A stretch of 64,000 bases of DNA from Agromyces agglutinans (GCF_009647605.1 NZ_WJIF01000003.1:124001-188000), one strand, 5' to 3'; shown: positions 1 through 8,638, numbered from the stretch's first letter. Program-made: numbers and translations. The notes: generated by a model from the letters alone, not told the origin.

Positions 1-95
1 TTCGTGGGCGCGTCGAGCACCACCTCGATGTCCTTGCCGATGCCCGGCGCCTCGCGGACCATCGCCTTCATGGCGTCGTCGATCTCGCCGATCAT
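1..95 (-). CDS. DUF4255/Pvc16-like protein, N-terminal fragment
   Basis: Only the first 31 codons lie in the window; the gene runs off the left edge. The visible residues read MIGEIDDAMKAMVREAPG, then a basic/acidic stretch ending EVVLDAPT. This matches the usual opening of DUF4255 (Pvc16 N-terminal domain) proteins, which begin with an I-x-E-x-D-x-A-L pattern followed by a V-x-F-D-A-P-T strand. Pvc16/Afp16 members belong to contractile phage-tail-like injection systems, where they act at the end of the tube and sheath. The ATG overlaps the stop of the upstream gene by 4 bases (ATGA), and a GGGAGGGG ribosome binding site sits just ahead, so this is a real translationally coupled start. The family call is a pattern judgement on 31 residues; the PAAR gene nearby supports it. 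Confidence 0.62.
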   Translation of the reverse strand, partial: MIGEIDDAMKAMVREAPGIGKDIEVVLDAPT

Positions 96-3000
96 CCGCC
101 CCTCCCGACCAGGTCGGGGCCCACCGAGGACCGCGGCGTGATGAGCACGGGGCTCGAGTCCACCGTTCCGAACGTGCCGAGGGGGCTCGAGATGACGGCC
201 CAGCGGGAGCCCTGCAGCGACCGTCGGAACACGACGATGTCGCGACGCGTGTCGGTTCCGAGCGGGCCGGCGACGAACGACGTCGGGAAGTTGCTCGGCG
301 TGGCCGGTGCGTGCTGCAGCTCCCACTGCACGTTCGTCGTCTCCCCCGGCGGGAAGTACCGGCCGAACACCGTCACCACGTCGCCCGGATTCGCCACCGC
401 CGGCGAGAACCACGCCACGGGCTGGAGCAGGGTGTACGGCTCGGCGTCCTCGCCGAGCCAGGCCCCGGGCACGTCGACGCGTTCGATGCCCACGATGGGC
501 TCATCCATCGGATCGACCGGGCAGCCGGGCGTGCCGGGTTCGCAGCAGTCCTCGGACTCGGGGTCGCAGCACGCATCGTCGTCGGAATCGCAGTCGGGGT
601 CCTCCGGCGGCGGAGGCAGCGGCGGCAGCGTGTACGTCGTGACGTCGAACGAGGCCCGCTCGACCGTCACCGACACGGCAGCCGGCAGCGGGTCGTGCGG
701 CGCACCCGCGGCGGGCGGTGCGAACGCGAGGGTGGTGTCGGCGGTCGCCCCGACCGCGTCGACTCCGGTCTTGACGCACGTGTCGACGGCGAAACCCGGG
801 CAGTTCTCGACCGAGCCGAGCGTGAGGTGCGTCGTCGGCTGACCGGCCGGCGTCGAGTCGGGCCACTCGAAGACCAGCTCCGCGTCGGCATTCGGCAGCG
901 TGGGCACGTAGCCCGGCCCGCCGTCGGTCGCCGGCGTTCGCGTAAGCGTCGCGTGCGCCCGCAACGGCAGGCCGCCGTGGTAGATCGGGTTGCGATCCAG
1001 CACCAGGTCGACGTCGAATCGCGCGTCGAGCACGGTGGCGGATACCTCGTCGCCCGCGAACCACTCGAGCGGCAGCTCGCTGGCATCCCTCGGCACGCCG
1101 AGACCGATGAACACGGGCGTCGCGGTGACGTCGAGCCGGCCGACGGCCGACGGGTCGAGCCGGAACGTCACCTCCTTGACCTCGCCCGGTCCGGTCCAGT
1201 CCTGGAGCGTGCAGACCCGCTCCTCGAGCGGAGCGCAACCGTCGATGCCCGGCGGCTCGACGAGCTCGGCCACGCCCTCGTCCCACCCGAGTTCGAGGCT
1301 CACGAAGACGCGGCTCTGCCTGGCGTCCGGCAGCGCCTTCGCCCATTGCACGCGGACGGTGGCGAGCACCTCCTCACCGCCCGGCCACGTGCGGTCGCGA
1401 TCGAGGGTGACCTGCGTGACGAAGACGTCGGCGATGACCGTGATCGGAGCCTCGGAGTACTCGATCCAACGGTCGGGATAGCTGATCGGGATCACGCCGT
1501 CCTCCGAGGGGAACATCACCACGACGGATTCGGAAGACGCGGAGAGCCAACCGGTGCCCTCGGCGTCGTCCGCGATCCGGAACGACATACTGATCTCGAC
1601 CGAGGCTCCCGCCTGATCGAGTCCCACCATCGTGCAGACCCCGTCGAAGTACTCCGCGCAGCCGGCGGGATCCGCGATCGGCTCGAGGAATGAGGGCCAG
1701 TCGAGTCGGATGGCGACGCGGACACCGGGCAGCGTCGTCGTCACGTCGGGGGCGTGCGTAACGGTGAAGACCGCTGTAGCCTCGCCCCCGGGTGGCGCGT
1801 ACGGCTCGTCGACAGCCGTCGTCGTCGGGAAGACCCGATCGAGGATTGCGTATGGGCTGCTCGCGGAACCGACCCACTCTGGTGGGAGGTCCGGAAGGCC
1901 AGGCGGGCGGGCCGCCGGAGCCGCTGCGCGGTGCGCGGCGGGTATCACGCGCGTTCGTGCCTGCGCGGATGCCAGCCGGTATTGCGGCGGTGATGGAGTC
2001 GGCGCAACCGCGATCCGAGGCGGCACGTAGTCGAAGTACCAACCCTCGTGCATGCCGAGCGTGAACGCGCCCAGTCGTTCGCGTTCGGTCTGCGACGTCG
2101 GATGGACGAACGTCAGCCGGTGCGTCATCACCAGCCGCGGAAACTCGTCGTCCCACGTCTGCTCGGTTGTGGGCACACGATTCGCCGGATCGACGGTGCA
2201 CAGCAGGCTGGATGATCCGTCAGCCTCGCAACCCGGCGGCGCCTCGCCGGTGCGGATCAAGCCGTCGGGCCAGGAGAGCCTGAGGACGAACCCCACCACG
2301 TCGCTGGGTGTATTGAGTCCGGTCATCGCGGCTTCCGTCGTCGTCGCTTGGTAGATCGCCGCGAGTTCCTCGCCATCTGGTGCCCCGATCGTCAGGTCGG
2401 GCCCGAACACGGACAGCGTGTACAGCGGCCCGGTCGCTCGATCCGCACTGTCGGTCGCGCGGTTGAGGGGATGCAGGCCGGAGTACACCCACGCGTCACC
2501 TCCGCCGATCCGCCAGATCGCGACCGTTGCGATGATCTTCGAGACCAGCGGTGGCCGGATGCCCGCCGTCGAGTAGGTCACGGTGAACGAGGCCAAACCG
2601 CCGGGGTCGCGGAGCCCCGACAGGAGGCAATGGTCCCCGGACGAGGGTGTGGTCGGCGTGGAACGGACCGGGTACGTCGGCGGCGGACCGACCCACTCCG
2701 GGCACGACGATGCCGGCTCGCGCTTGGCCGAGGCATACGTCGACTTCACTTCGACACCCAAGAGCGAGGCGTTCGCGGGCGCCGTGGCGGTCATGTTGCG
2801 AACCGTGATCGTCGCGGTGAACGAGCCGCCCGCCGGCCCGGCTTGCGGGTTCAGCGAGACGGACAGATCGAACCCTCGGCCGTCGTCCGGTCCGTCTTGT
2901 GTGCCACCGTCGCCAGTGCCGCCACCAGGGGGGCCATCGCTTGTACCGGAACCGCCACCGGCACCTGAGTCGTCGCCCGGGTCCGCCGGGTCACCGCCGT

Positions 3001-3169
3001 CGCTCGTGCCGCCGCCGCCCTCGTCGGTCGGCACGACGCCAGGCCGAGTCCCGTTCACCGAGGCATCCGCTGCGCCGGCCGGCGTCTGCGCCCACGCAGG
3101 CGTGACCGCGCCGCCCGCCACCAGCACGATGGCGGCGACGACCGCGGTCAGCGGGCGCGCGATGCGCAT
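92..3169 (-). CDS. large secreted Pro/Asp-rich repeat protein, first gene of the putative injection-system operon
   Basis: A 1025-residue protein with a Sec signal peptide (MRIARPLTAVV, hydrophobic core, cleavage after AWA near residue 26). A low-complexity Gly/Asp/Ser linker follows, then several Ig-like or DUF11-like beta modules with recurring 'A-x-F-T-V-T' strands and paired Cys such as CTMVG and CTLQD. Around plus-strand 540-600 there is a Cys/Asp-rich segment (CDSDDDACC, then CEPGTPGC) that could bind metal or form disulphides. I placed the start at 3169 because GAGAGG lies 6 bases ahead; the upstream in-frame TTG has no such signal. The stop overlaps the start of the DUF4255-like gene by 4 bases, so the two are co-translated. 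No catalytic motif is visible and the function is unknown. It may be a surface protein tied to the injection system, but that is inference from position. Confidence 0.75.
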   Translation of the reverse strand: MRIARPLTAVVAAIVLVAGGAVTPAWAQTPAGAADASVNGTRPGVVPTDEGGGGTSDGGDPADPGDDSGAGGGSGTSDGPPGGGTGDGGTQDGPDDGRGFDLSVSLNPQAGPAGGSFTATITVRNMTATAPANASLLGVEVKSTYASAKREPASSCPEWVGPPPTYPVRSTPTTPSSGDHCLLSGLRDPGGLASFTVTYSTAGIRPPLVSKIIATVAIWRIGGGDAWVYSGLHPLNRATDSADRATGPLYTLSVFGPDLTIGAPDGEELAAIYQATTTEAAMTGLNTPSDVVGFVLRLSWPDGLIRTGEAPPGCEADGSSSLLCTVDPANRVPTTEQTWDDEFPRLVMTHRLTFVHPTSQTERERLGAFTLGMHEGWYFDYVPPRIAVAPTPSPPQYRLASAQARTRVIPAAHRAAAPAARPPGLPDLPPEWVGSASSPYAILDRVFPTTTAVDEPYAPPGGEATAVFTVTHAPDVTTTLPGVRVAIRLDWPSFLEPIADPAGCAEYFDGVCTMVGLDQAGASVEISMSFRIADDAEGTGWLSASSESVVVMFPSEDGVIPISYPDRWIEYSEAPITVIADVFVTQVTLDRDRTWPGGEEVLATVRVQWAKALPDARQSRVFVSLELGWDEGVAELVEPPGIDGCAPLEERVCTLQDWTGPGEVKEVTFRLDPSAVGRLDVTATPVFIGLGVPRDASELPLEWFAGDEVSATVLDARFDVDLVLDRNPIYHGGLPLRAHATLTRTPATDGGPGYVPTLPNADAELVFEWPDSTPAGQPTTHLTLGSVENCPGFAVDTCVKTGVDAVGATADTTLAFAPPAAGAPHDPLPAAVSVTVERASFDVTTYTLPPLPPPPEDPDCDSDDDACCDPESEDCCEPGTPGCPVDPMDEPIVGIERVDVPGAWLGEDAEPYTLLQPVAWFSPAVANPGDVVTVFGRYFPPGETTNVQWELQHAPATPSNFPTSFVAGPLGTDTRRDIVVFRRSLQGSRWAVISSPLGTFGTVDSSPVLITPRSSVGPDLVGRGG

Positions 3170-3250
3170 GATGGTCCTCTCGCCACGTTCCAACCTTGCG
3201 ACTGCCGGGCTGCCGCCCCCGCACGGCGCCGGGCATCGATCGGGGCACCC

Positions 3251-3274
3251 GGCACTGCCCGCACGGGCAGCGCC
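3251..3274. terminator. hairpin between the LuxR gene and the secreted protein gene
   Basis: CTGCCCG-CA-CGGGCAG is a perfect 7-bp stem with a 2-base loop, extended by GGC/GCC flanks. It lies just past the stop of the minus-strand regulator gene. No T-tract follows, so it may only attenuate read-through into the next gene. Confidence 0.35.
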
Positions 3275-3284
3275 GAGGCATCCG

Positions 3285-3905
3285 TCAGATGAGCCCCTCG
3301 CGCACCGCGTACGCGACGGCGTGCGAGCGGTTGCGCAGTTGCAACCGCGTGGTCACGTCATGCAGCACGTTCTTCACCGTGCGCTCCGAGTACGAGAGCT
3401 GCCTCGCGATCTGCGCGGTGTCGCAGCCGTCGGCGACGAGGCGCAGCACCTCGACCTCGCGCGCGGCGAGCCCGGTGAAGGTCAGGCCGCGCGGGTCGAG
3501 CACGGTGCGCTGGAGCCGTCCGACCTGGTCGAGCAGGCGCCCGAGCAGGTCGGGCGGCACACTGCCCTCACCTCGCCCGGCACCCACGACGGCCGCGGTC
3601 AGCCGGTCGGGAGTCGCCTCGGCCCGGCGCACGAGCCCGACGACCCCGCTCTCGACCGCGCGCACGAGCCCCTGGTCGTCGAGGTCCGATACGACGAGCA
3701 CGACGTGCGCGTCACCGTTGCGGCGCAGGAACCGGATGGAGTTGACGGCCTCGTCGTCGACGCGCTCGACGATGACGAGCACGACGTCGGGCGGCTCCTC
3801 CTCGGGTGCGACGACGCGCACCTCCGGCCGCGGGCGCAGCTGGCTCGCGACGCCGGCTTCGGAAATCGGATCGCGCGCGAAGACGCGCACGGTGGTTCGG
3901 GTCAT
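3285..3905 (-). CDS. LuxR/NarL-type transcriptional regulator with degenerate receiver
   Basis: A 206-residue protein. The C-terminal 65 residues form a LuxR helix-turn-helix (LAAREVEVLRLVADG, then ERTVKNVLHDV). The N-terminal ~110 residues follow a receiver fold, but where a response regulator has the phospho-acceptor Asp (normally V-V-L-M-D), this one reads DVVLVIVERVDD, so normal phosphorylation is unlikely. The start at 3905 is preceded by GGGGGAAG at good spacing; longer in-frame starts lack one. It is the gene immediately upstream, on the same strand, of the secreted protein and DUF4255 genes and is divergent from the Ig-like/PAAR pair (176-bp gap), so it is the natural candidate to control the injection locus. 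The target is inferred from position only. Confidence 0.8.
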   Translation of the reverse strand: MTRTTVRVFARDPISEAGVASQLRPRPEVRVVAPEEEPPDVVLVIVERVDDEAVNSIRFLRRNGDAHVVLVVSDLDDQGLVRAVESGVVGLVRRAEATPDRLTAAVVGAGRGEGSVPPDLLGRLLDQVGRLQRTVLDPRGLTFTGLAAREVEVLRLVADGCDTAQIARQLSYSERTVKNVLHDVTTRLQLRNRSHAVAYAVREGLI

Positions 3906-4081
3906 GATCTTCCCCCTGAGATCAGGTCGGCCGCACCTGGTCATCGGGTTGATGCGGTGCCTGCATCCTGCTCCCCGGTGCTCTTCGCGCAGTAAACAAG
4001 GACTCAACGGGCAACCGATCTGCACGAGCCGGTGTCCGCTCGGGCTGCCGTGCCGAGCGCCGGCGCCCGTACCGTGACGAC

Positions 4082-5359
4082 ATGGCGACCACTGCGACGC
4101 TCGAGCCGCGCTCGGCGTCCGTCCTCCCGGGCGAGTCCACGACGTTCACGCTGACCGTCGCGAACGACTCGCTGCTCGTCGAGTCCTATTCGCTCGCGCC
4201 CGTCGGACCCGTCGCGGGCTGGACGACGATCGAACCCGACCGGCTGACGATCTACCCCGGCACGTCCGAGACGACCGTGGTCACCGTCTCGCCGCCGCGC
4301 ACATCGGAGGCGCTGCCGGGCATGGTGGCCGTGGGCGTGCGCGTGCAGCCCGCCGAGCAGCCCGAGTTCGCGGCGTCGGCCGAGGCCGAGCTCGAGATCC
4401 TGCCGTTCGCCGAGGTCGACGCCGAACTCGTTCCGCGCATCTCGCGCGGTCGAGGGCGCAAGCGCGTCCGCCTCGCCGTCGACAACCGCGGCAGCGTGCC
4501 GCTCATCGCCGAGATCGCCGGCACGAGCACCGACGCCCTCTCGATCACGACGCCGACCCCCGACATCCACGTCCATCCGGGCCATGCGCTGTTCGTCGAC
4601 GTCGACCTGCACCCGCGCAAGCGCGTGTGGCGCGGCCAGGACGTGAACCATCCGTTTCAGCTCACGATCGTGCCGCAGGGCCTCGACGCCCCCGAACCGC
4701 GCACCCTCGAGGGCAGCTACACGCAGCAGCGGGTGTTCCCGCGCTGGCTGTGGAAGGCACTGCTCGCGCTGCTGCTCCTGCTGCTCGCGCTGATCGCGCT
4801 CTGGTTCCTGGTGTTGAAGCCCGCGATCGAGGCGACCGCGAAAGAGGCCATCGAGGGCCCGGTCGCGAATGCGACCGATCGAGCGGATGCCGCCGCCCAG
4901 CAGGCCGACGAGGCGGCGCAGGCCGCGAACGAGGCCAAGGCGGCGGTCGGCCAGCCCACGGATCCCGTCGACCCGGTCGCCCCGGGCCCGACGGTGACGA
5001 GCAGCGAGCTCGACCTGCGCTTCTCGGCGTCGGGTGCGGCCGGCGCGACGGCCGAGAGCGAGCGGTTCACGATCCCCGCGAACGCGCAGCTGCGCATCAC
5101 CGACCTGCTGCTGCAGAACCCGACCGGCTCGTTCGGCACGCTGACGATCGAGAACGCCGACCTCGCGGCGCCCATCCTGTCGACCGGGCTCGAGAACTTC
5201 CGCGACCTCGACTTCCACTTCGTGACGCCGATCGAGATCCAGAGCGAGGACGAGCTCTTCATCAAGGTCGTGTGCGTCCCGGCCGTGGCCGGCCCGGCGG
5301 CAACCCCCTGCGGTGCGAATGTGCTCGTCACCGGCATGCTGCTGACGACCCAGGAGTGA
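4082..5359 (+). CDS. COG1470-like Ig-fold protein with one membrane anchor and coiled coil
   Basis: A 425-residue protein without a cleavable signal. Residues 1-110 and 115-210 look like two Ig-like/NEW3-type beta domains (SVLPGESTTFTLTV, then a second at KRVRLAVDNRGSVPL). A single strongly hydrophobic helix (about 222-245, WLWKALLALL...) follows. Next comes an Ala/Glu-rich helix (about 247-290, with DAAAQQADEAAQAANEAK) likely to form a coiled coil, a Pro/Asp linker, and a C-terminal beta domain. Similar Ig-plus-TM proteins ('COG1470' or 'hydrolytic protein' in annotations) are found beside tail-like genes in actinobacteria. Only 2 bases separate its stop from the PAAR gene, which makes co-translation very likely. 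It may anchor or dock the particle at the membrane; that role is inference. Confidence 0.75.
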   Translation: MATTATLEPRSASVLPGESTTFTLTVANDSLLVESYSLAPVGPVAGWTTIEPDRLTIYPGTSETTVVTVSPPRTSEALPGMVAVGVRVQPAEQPEFAASAEAELEILPFAEVDAELVPRISRGRGRKRVRLAVDNRGSVPLIAEIAGTSTDALSITTPTPDIHVHPGHALFVDVDLHPRKRVWRGQDVNHPFQLTIVPQGLDAPEPRTLEGSYTQQRVFPRWLWKALLALLLLLLALIALWFLVLKPAIEATAKEAIEGPVANATDRADAAAQQADEAAQAANEAKAAVGQPTDPVDPVAPGPTVTSSELDLRFSASGAAGATAESERFTIPANAQLRITDLLLQNPTGSFGTLTIENADLAAPILSTGLENFRDLDFHFVTPIEIQSEDELFIKVVCVPAVAGPAATPCGANVLVTGMLLTTQE

Positions 5360-5361
5360 CG

Positions 5362-5676
5362 ATGCCCACCGGCCCAGCCCTCCGCGCCGGCGACATGGCG
5401 GTGTGCCCGCTGGCCGACGGCCCGAAGCCCCACGTCGGCGGCCCGATCACCCCGGCCGCTGCCGTCCCGACGGTGCTCATCGTCGGCATGCCTGCGGCCG
5501 TCGCGAACAACATCCCCGGCGGCATCGTCTGCGTCGGCCCACCGAACGGCATCGCGCAGGGCAGCGCCACGGTGCTCATCGGCGGGTTCCCGGCGGCCCG
5601 GCTGGCCGACCTGTCGATGCACGGCTCGCCGATCGTCCCAGGCCCCGGCGCCCCCACCGTGATCATCGGCGGCTGA
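5362..5676 (+). CDS. PAAR-domain spike-tip protein
   Basis: A 104-residue protein covering essentially a complete PAAR module: an N-terminal GD-M-A-V-C-P turn, alternating short beta strands rich in Gly and Pro, a second Cys in GGIVCVGPPNG, the signature FPAARLAD at about residue 78-85, and a final TVIIGG strand. PAAR proteins sharpen the tip of VgrG/gp5-like spikes in type VI systems, tailocins and eCIS. The ATG is 2 bases after the previous stop, with GGAG embedded in the end of that gene. No effector extension is attached, so this is a bare tip. With the DUF4255-like start at the left edge it indicates a contractile injection locus continuing to the left of the window. Confidence 0.85.
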   Translation: MPTGPALRAGDMAVCPLADGPKPHVGGPITPAAAVPTVLIVGMPAAVANNIPGGIVCVGPPNGIAQGSATVLIGGFPAARLADLSMHGSPIVPGPGAPTVIIGG

Positions 5677-5719
5677 CCCATCCGCGCGGCGAGCGGCCGC
5701 CGGCCGCAGGCCCTCGGCG

Positions 5720-7621
5720 TCAGGTCTCGGGGGCGGCCACTCCGGGCAGGAGCCAGGTGCCGAAGGCGGCGGCATCCGTCTCGATCGCGTGCCCGGCACC
5801 GGATGCCTCGAACCGCGGTTCGCCGAACGACACGAGCGCCGCAGGCACCGCGCCCGGCGCCGTCACATCGGCAGCCCCATCCGCCCCGGCCTGCGGCAGC
5901 GCCGCCGACTCGAGTCCGAGCCGGGCCGCGCCGCGGGCCGCGAACACGAGCACCGAGGCATCCGTCGCCTCGCGAACGAACGCGATCGCGTCGTCGGATG
6001 CCGCGAGCCAGCGGATGCCGCCCGTCGCGAGCACCGGGTGCGCGCGCCGGAGCGCGATGAGCGCGCGGTATGCCGCGAGCGTCGGCTCGACGGCCGGGTC
6101 GGCCTCGCTCCCCCACGGCATCGGCGTGCGGCTCGCCTCGCCGTCGGCGCCGGTGAGCGCGAACTCGTCGCCCGCCCAGACGACGGGGATGCCCGGCATC
6201 GTCGCGGCGAGGCCGAACGCGACCGGCACGGTTGCGGGCCGCGCGTGCGTGAGGAAGCGCGGCGTGTCATGCGTGTCCAGCGCGTTCATCGTCGCGATCC
6301 GCGTGCGCCACGGGAACCCGGCCGCGAATCGCAGGTGCGCCTCGAGGAAGTCGCGCGCGGTGAACGCCGGCACCGCGTTCCGCGCGAAGCCGATGCCGCC
6401 GCCCGCGGGACTGCCCGGCCGCTGCAGCCAGCTCCACAGCGGGCGTGTGAACGGCGTGTAGGTCATCGCGCCGTGCCACGCGTCGCCCTGGAAGTCGGAT
6501 GCCGCATCGTTCGTCGACTCGCCGAGCAGGATCGTGTCGGGGTTCACGTCGAGCATCGTGCGGCGGATCGTGCGGCGCACCTCGGCGTTCAGGTCGACGG
6601 CGCCGAGGCGCCCGGTCATGTTCGCGACGTCGATGCGCCATCCGTCGAGCCCGAACGGCGGCTTCAGGTACTTCGCGACGACCGAGTCGGGGCCCTCGAC
6701 GAACCGGCGGCGCAGCTCGGACGACGACCAGTCGAACTTCGGCAGGCTCGGCACGCCGAGCCACGACTCGTACGAGCCGTCGGGCCCGAAGAAGTAGAAC
6801 GAGCGCTCGGCCGACGCCGGGTCGGCCTGCGCGGTGCGGAACCACTCGTGCGCATCGCCCGAGTGGTTCGAGGTGAGGTCGCCGATGACGCGGATGCCCC
6901 GGGCATGCGCCGCCTCGACGAGCCGAACCAGCGCGTCGTCTCCGCCGAGCAGCTCGTCGACGCGGTCGAACGTGGAGGCGTCGTACCGGTGGTTCGACCG
7001 GGCCGGGAACACCGGCGTCAGGTAGAGCAGGTTCACGCCGAGCCCGACGAGGTGGTCGAGGCGCTCGCGCACGCCGTCGAGGTCGCCGCCGTACACCTGC
7101 TGCGAGCGGCCGGGCGGCTCGGGGTCGACGGGGTCGCCCCACTCGGCGGGCATCGCCCAGGCGGGCAGCTCGCCGCGCGCGCGGAGCTCGTCGAACGGGG
7201 CATCCGCCGACTTCGCGAACCGGTCGGGGAAGACCTGGTACATGACGCTCTCGGCCGCCCAGCCCGGCGCCGGCTCGTGCGACACGAGCCGGAAGTCGTC
7301 GTGGTCGCGCGTCTCGATCGACGAGAGCCCCACCTGGTTCAGCCAGTGCTGGCGTCCGTCGACGCCGACGAGCAGCCACCGGTAGCCGTGCACCGGGTTC
7401 TCCACCTCGACGGATGCCTCGTACCAGTCCCACCCGGACGCCTCGCCGAGCCGCCGCGCCTCGTCGAAGCGGGGTTCGCGGTTCGGGTTCGATCGCGTGC
7501 CGACCCACTCGAGCGGGCCGAACCCCGGCGGCACGCGCAGCCGCACGCGCACCACCTCGCCGAGGGCCGGCGCCGGGTTCGACACGTGCAGCGGGGATCC
7601 GTCGTGGTGCGGCGTCAGCAT
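5720..7621 (-). CDS. GH13 alpha-amylase family enzyme (neopullulanase/cyclomaltodextrinase-like)
   Basis: A 633-residue intracellular enzyme (no signal peptide). An N-terminal beta domain (about 1-115) precedes the GH13 barrel, as in neopullulanases. Catalytic regions are all present: DLTSNH (about 248-253), GWRIDVANM with nucleophile D331, LLGEST with acid/base E368, and DTHDTPR with D452 (DTHD replacing the commoner NHD). YQVFPDRF near 128 is also typical. It should hydrolyse alpha-1,4 (and perhaps alpha-1,6) bonds of imported maltodextrins or cyclodextrins. The ATG is preceded by AGAGGA. It lies next to, but is not obviously co-transcribed with, the malEFG-type genes; the gene between them is on the other strand. 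Subfamily and exact substrate are not settled by sequence alone. Confidence 0.9.
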   Translation of the reverse strand: MLTPHHDGSPLHVSNPAPALGEVVRVRLRVPPGFGPLEWVGTRSNPNREPRFDEARRLGEASGWDWYEASVEVENPVHGYRWLLVGVDGRQHWLNQVGLSSIETRDHDDFRLVSHEPAPGWAAESVMYQVFPDRFAKSADAPFDELRARGELPAWAMPAEWGDPVDPEPPGRSQQVYGGDLDGVRERLDHLVGLGVNLLYLTPVFPARSNHRYDASTFDRVDELLGGDDALVRLVEAAHARGIRVIGDLTSNHSGDAHEWFRTAQADPASAERSFYFFGPDGSYESWLGVPSLPKFDWSSSELRRRFVEGPDSVVAKYLKPPFGLDGWRIDVANMTGRLGAVDLNAEVRRTIRRTMLDVNPDTILLGESTNDAASDFQGDAWHGAMTYTPFTRPLWSWLQRPGSPAGGGIGFARNAVPAFTARDFLEAHLRFAAGFPWRTRIATMNALDTHDTPRFLTHARPATVPVAFGLAATMPGIPVVWAGDEFALTGADGEASRTPMPWGSEADPAVEPTLAAYRALIALRRAHPVLATGGIRWLAASDDAIAFVREATDASVLVFAARGAARLGLESAALPQAGADGAADVTAPGAVPAALVSFGEPRFEASGAGHAIETDAAAFGTWLLPGVAAPET

Positions 7622-7728
7622 GGGGACATCCTCTCGTGGGGCACCGTCACGACGGCACCGGCAGGCGGTTCCGCAGCAGTGGTGCAGAATGAAGCGTCGC
7701 CGGCCTCGGCGACGCGAAGGAGGTGCCG

Positions 7729-8616
7729 GTGACCACCGGATTCGAGCTGCTCACCGGCCACGCCGCCCCGACCACGGGTGCGCGCCTCGCGGCGTTCGCG
7801 GCGGCGAACGGCTGGGAGTACCGCGCCGTCGGCGACCCGCCCGCGCTCGGCGACGGGCTCTGGGAACAGGTGGCGAACGGCACCGCACACGACCTCGTCA
7901 TCGCCGACGGCTGGCAGGCCGGGCACCTGCGCGGCGGCACCCGCACGGCCGAATCGGTGCGGACCACGAAGTCGGGCATCCGCGTGACGACGCGCGTCAG
8001 CCTGGGTTCGTCCACGGGGAGCATCGATGTCGGCTATCTCGCGATCGAGCTGCCCCGGTACCTGCCCAACATGATCCTCGACGCCGGCCGCAACGACCGG
8101 CTGCTGCGCTCGAGCCTCGCGCGCCCGCCGCGGTCGAACCAGCGGCTCTCGCTCGAGGGCGACTTCGACCGGCACTTCCGGCTGTACGTGCCGAAGGGCT
8201 ACGAGCGCGACGCGCTGTACGTCTTCACGCCCGACCTCATGGCGCTGCTGATCGACGAGACCGGCGATCTCGACGTCGAGGTGCGCGACAACTTGCTCAT
8301 CGTAATGAAGCCCGGTGGATTCGCCTGGACCGAGGCGTCGACGTGGGACCGGTTCGAGCGCATCCGGGCGGTGGTCGGCGCGAAGTTCCACGACCGCACC
8401 GACCGGTACGCCGACGAGCGGGCGACGGGTGCGAGCGCGGGTGGCGTTGCCGGTGCGGCCGGCTCGGCGAACACCGTCGCCCCCGCCGGGCGACGCCTGC
8501 GCCGCAAGCTCGACCGCGCCACCGTCATCGGCCTCGCGTTCGGCGCCGGCGGCGTCGTCATCGCGCTCGCGTCGACGGTCGGCATGTGGATCGCCCATCA
8601 GCTCGGCTGGATCTGA
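7729..8616 (+). CDS. hypothetical protein with C-terminal membrane helix
   Basis: A 295-residue protein that I do not recognise with certainty. The body (1-230) is a mixed alpha/beta soluble domain with stretches such as RVTTRVSLGSS, DRHFRLYVPKGYERDALYVFTPDLM and RDNLLIVMKPGG, reminiscent of DUF3137-like proteins. A Gly/Ala linker and a short basic segment lead to one C-terminal hydrophobic helix (about 268-288), so it would be tail-anchored. I chose the GTG at 7729 because AAGGAGG ends 5 bases ahead; an upstream in-frame GTG at 7723 would sit inside the ribosome binding site. It lies between two convergent/divergent sugar genes on the opposite strand, with no evident functional link to them. 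Confidence 0.7.
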   Translation: MTTGFELLTGHAAPTTGARLAAFAAANGWEYRAVGDPPALGDGLWEQVANGTAHDLVIADGWQAGHLRGGTRTAESVRTTKSGIRVTTRVSLGSSTGSIDVGYLAIELPRYLPNMILDAGRNDRLLRSSLARPPRSNQRLSLEGDFDRHFRLYVPKGYERDALYVFTPDLMALLIDETGDLDVEVRDNLLIVMKPGGFAWTEASTWDRFERIRAVVGAKFHDRTDRYADERATGASAGGVAGAAGSANTVAPAGRRLRRKLDRATVIGLAFGAGGVVIALASTVGMWIAHQLGWI

Positions 8617-8638
8617 CGCGCGTCTCCCCGGCACCGGA

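Noticed and set aside
1-5676. Prophage or tailocin remnant
   Set aside because: No integrase, terminase, capsid, holin or lysin is visible. The combination of DUF4255-like and PAAR proteins fits an injection system better, although the rest of the locus lies outside the window.
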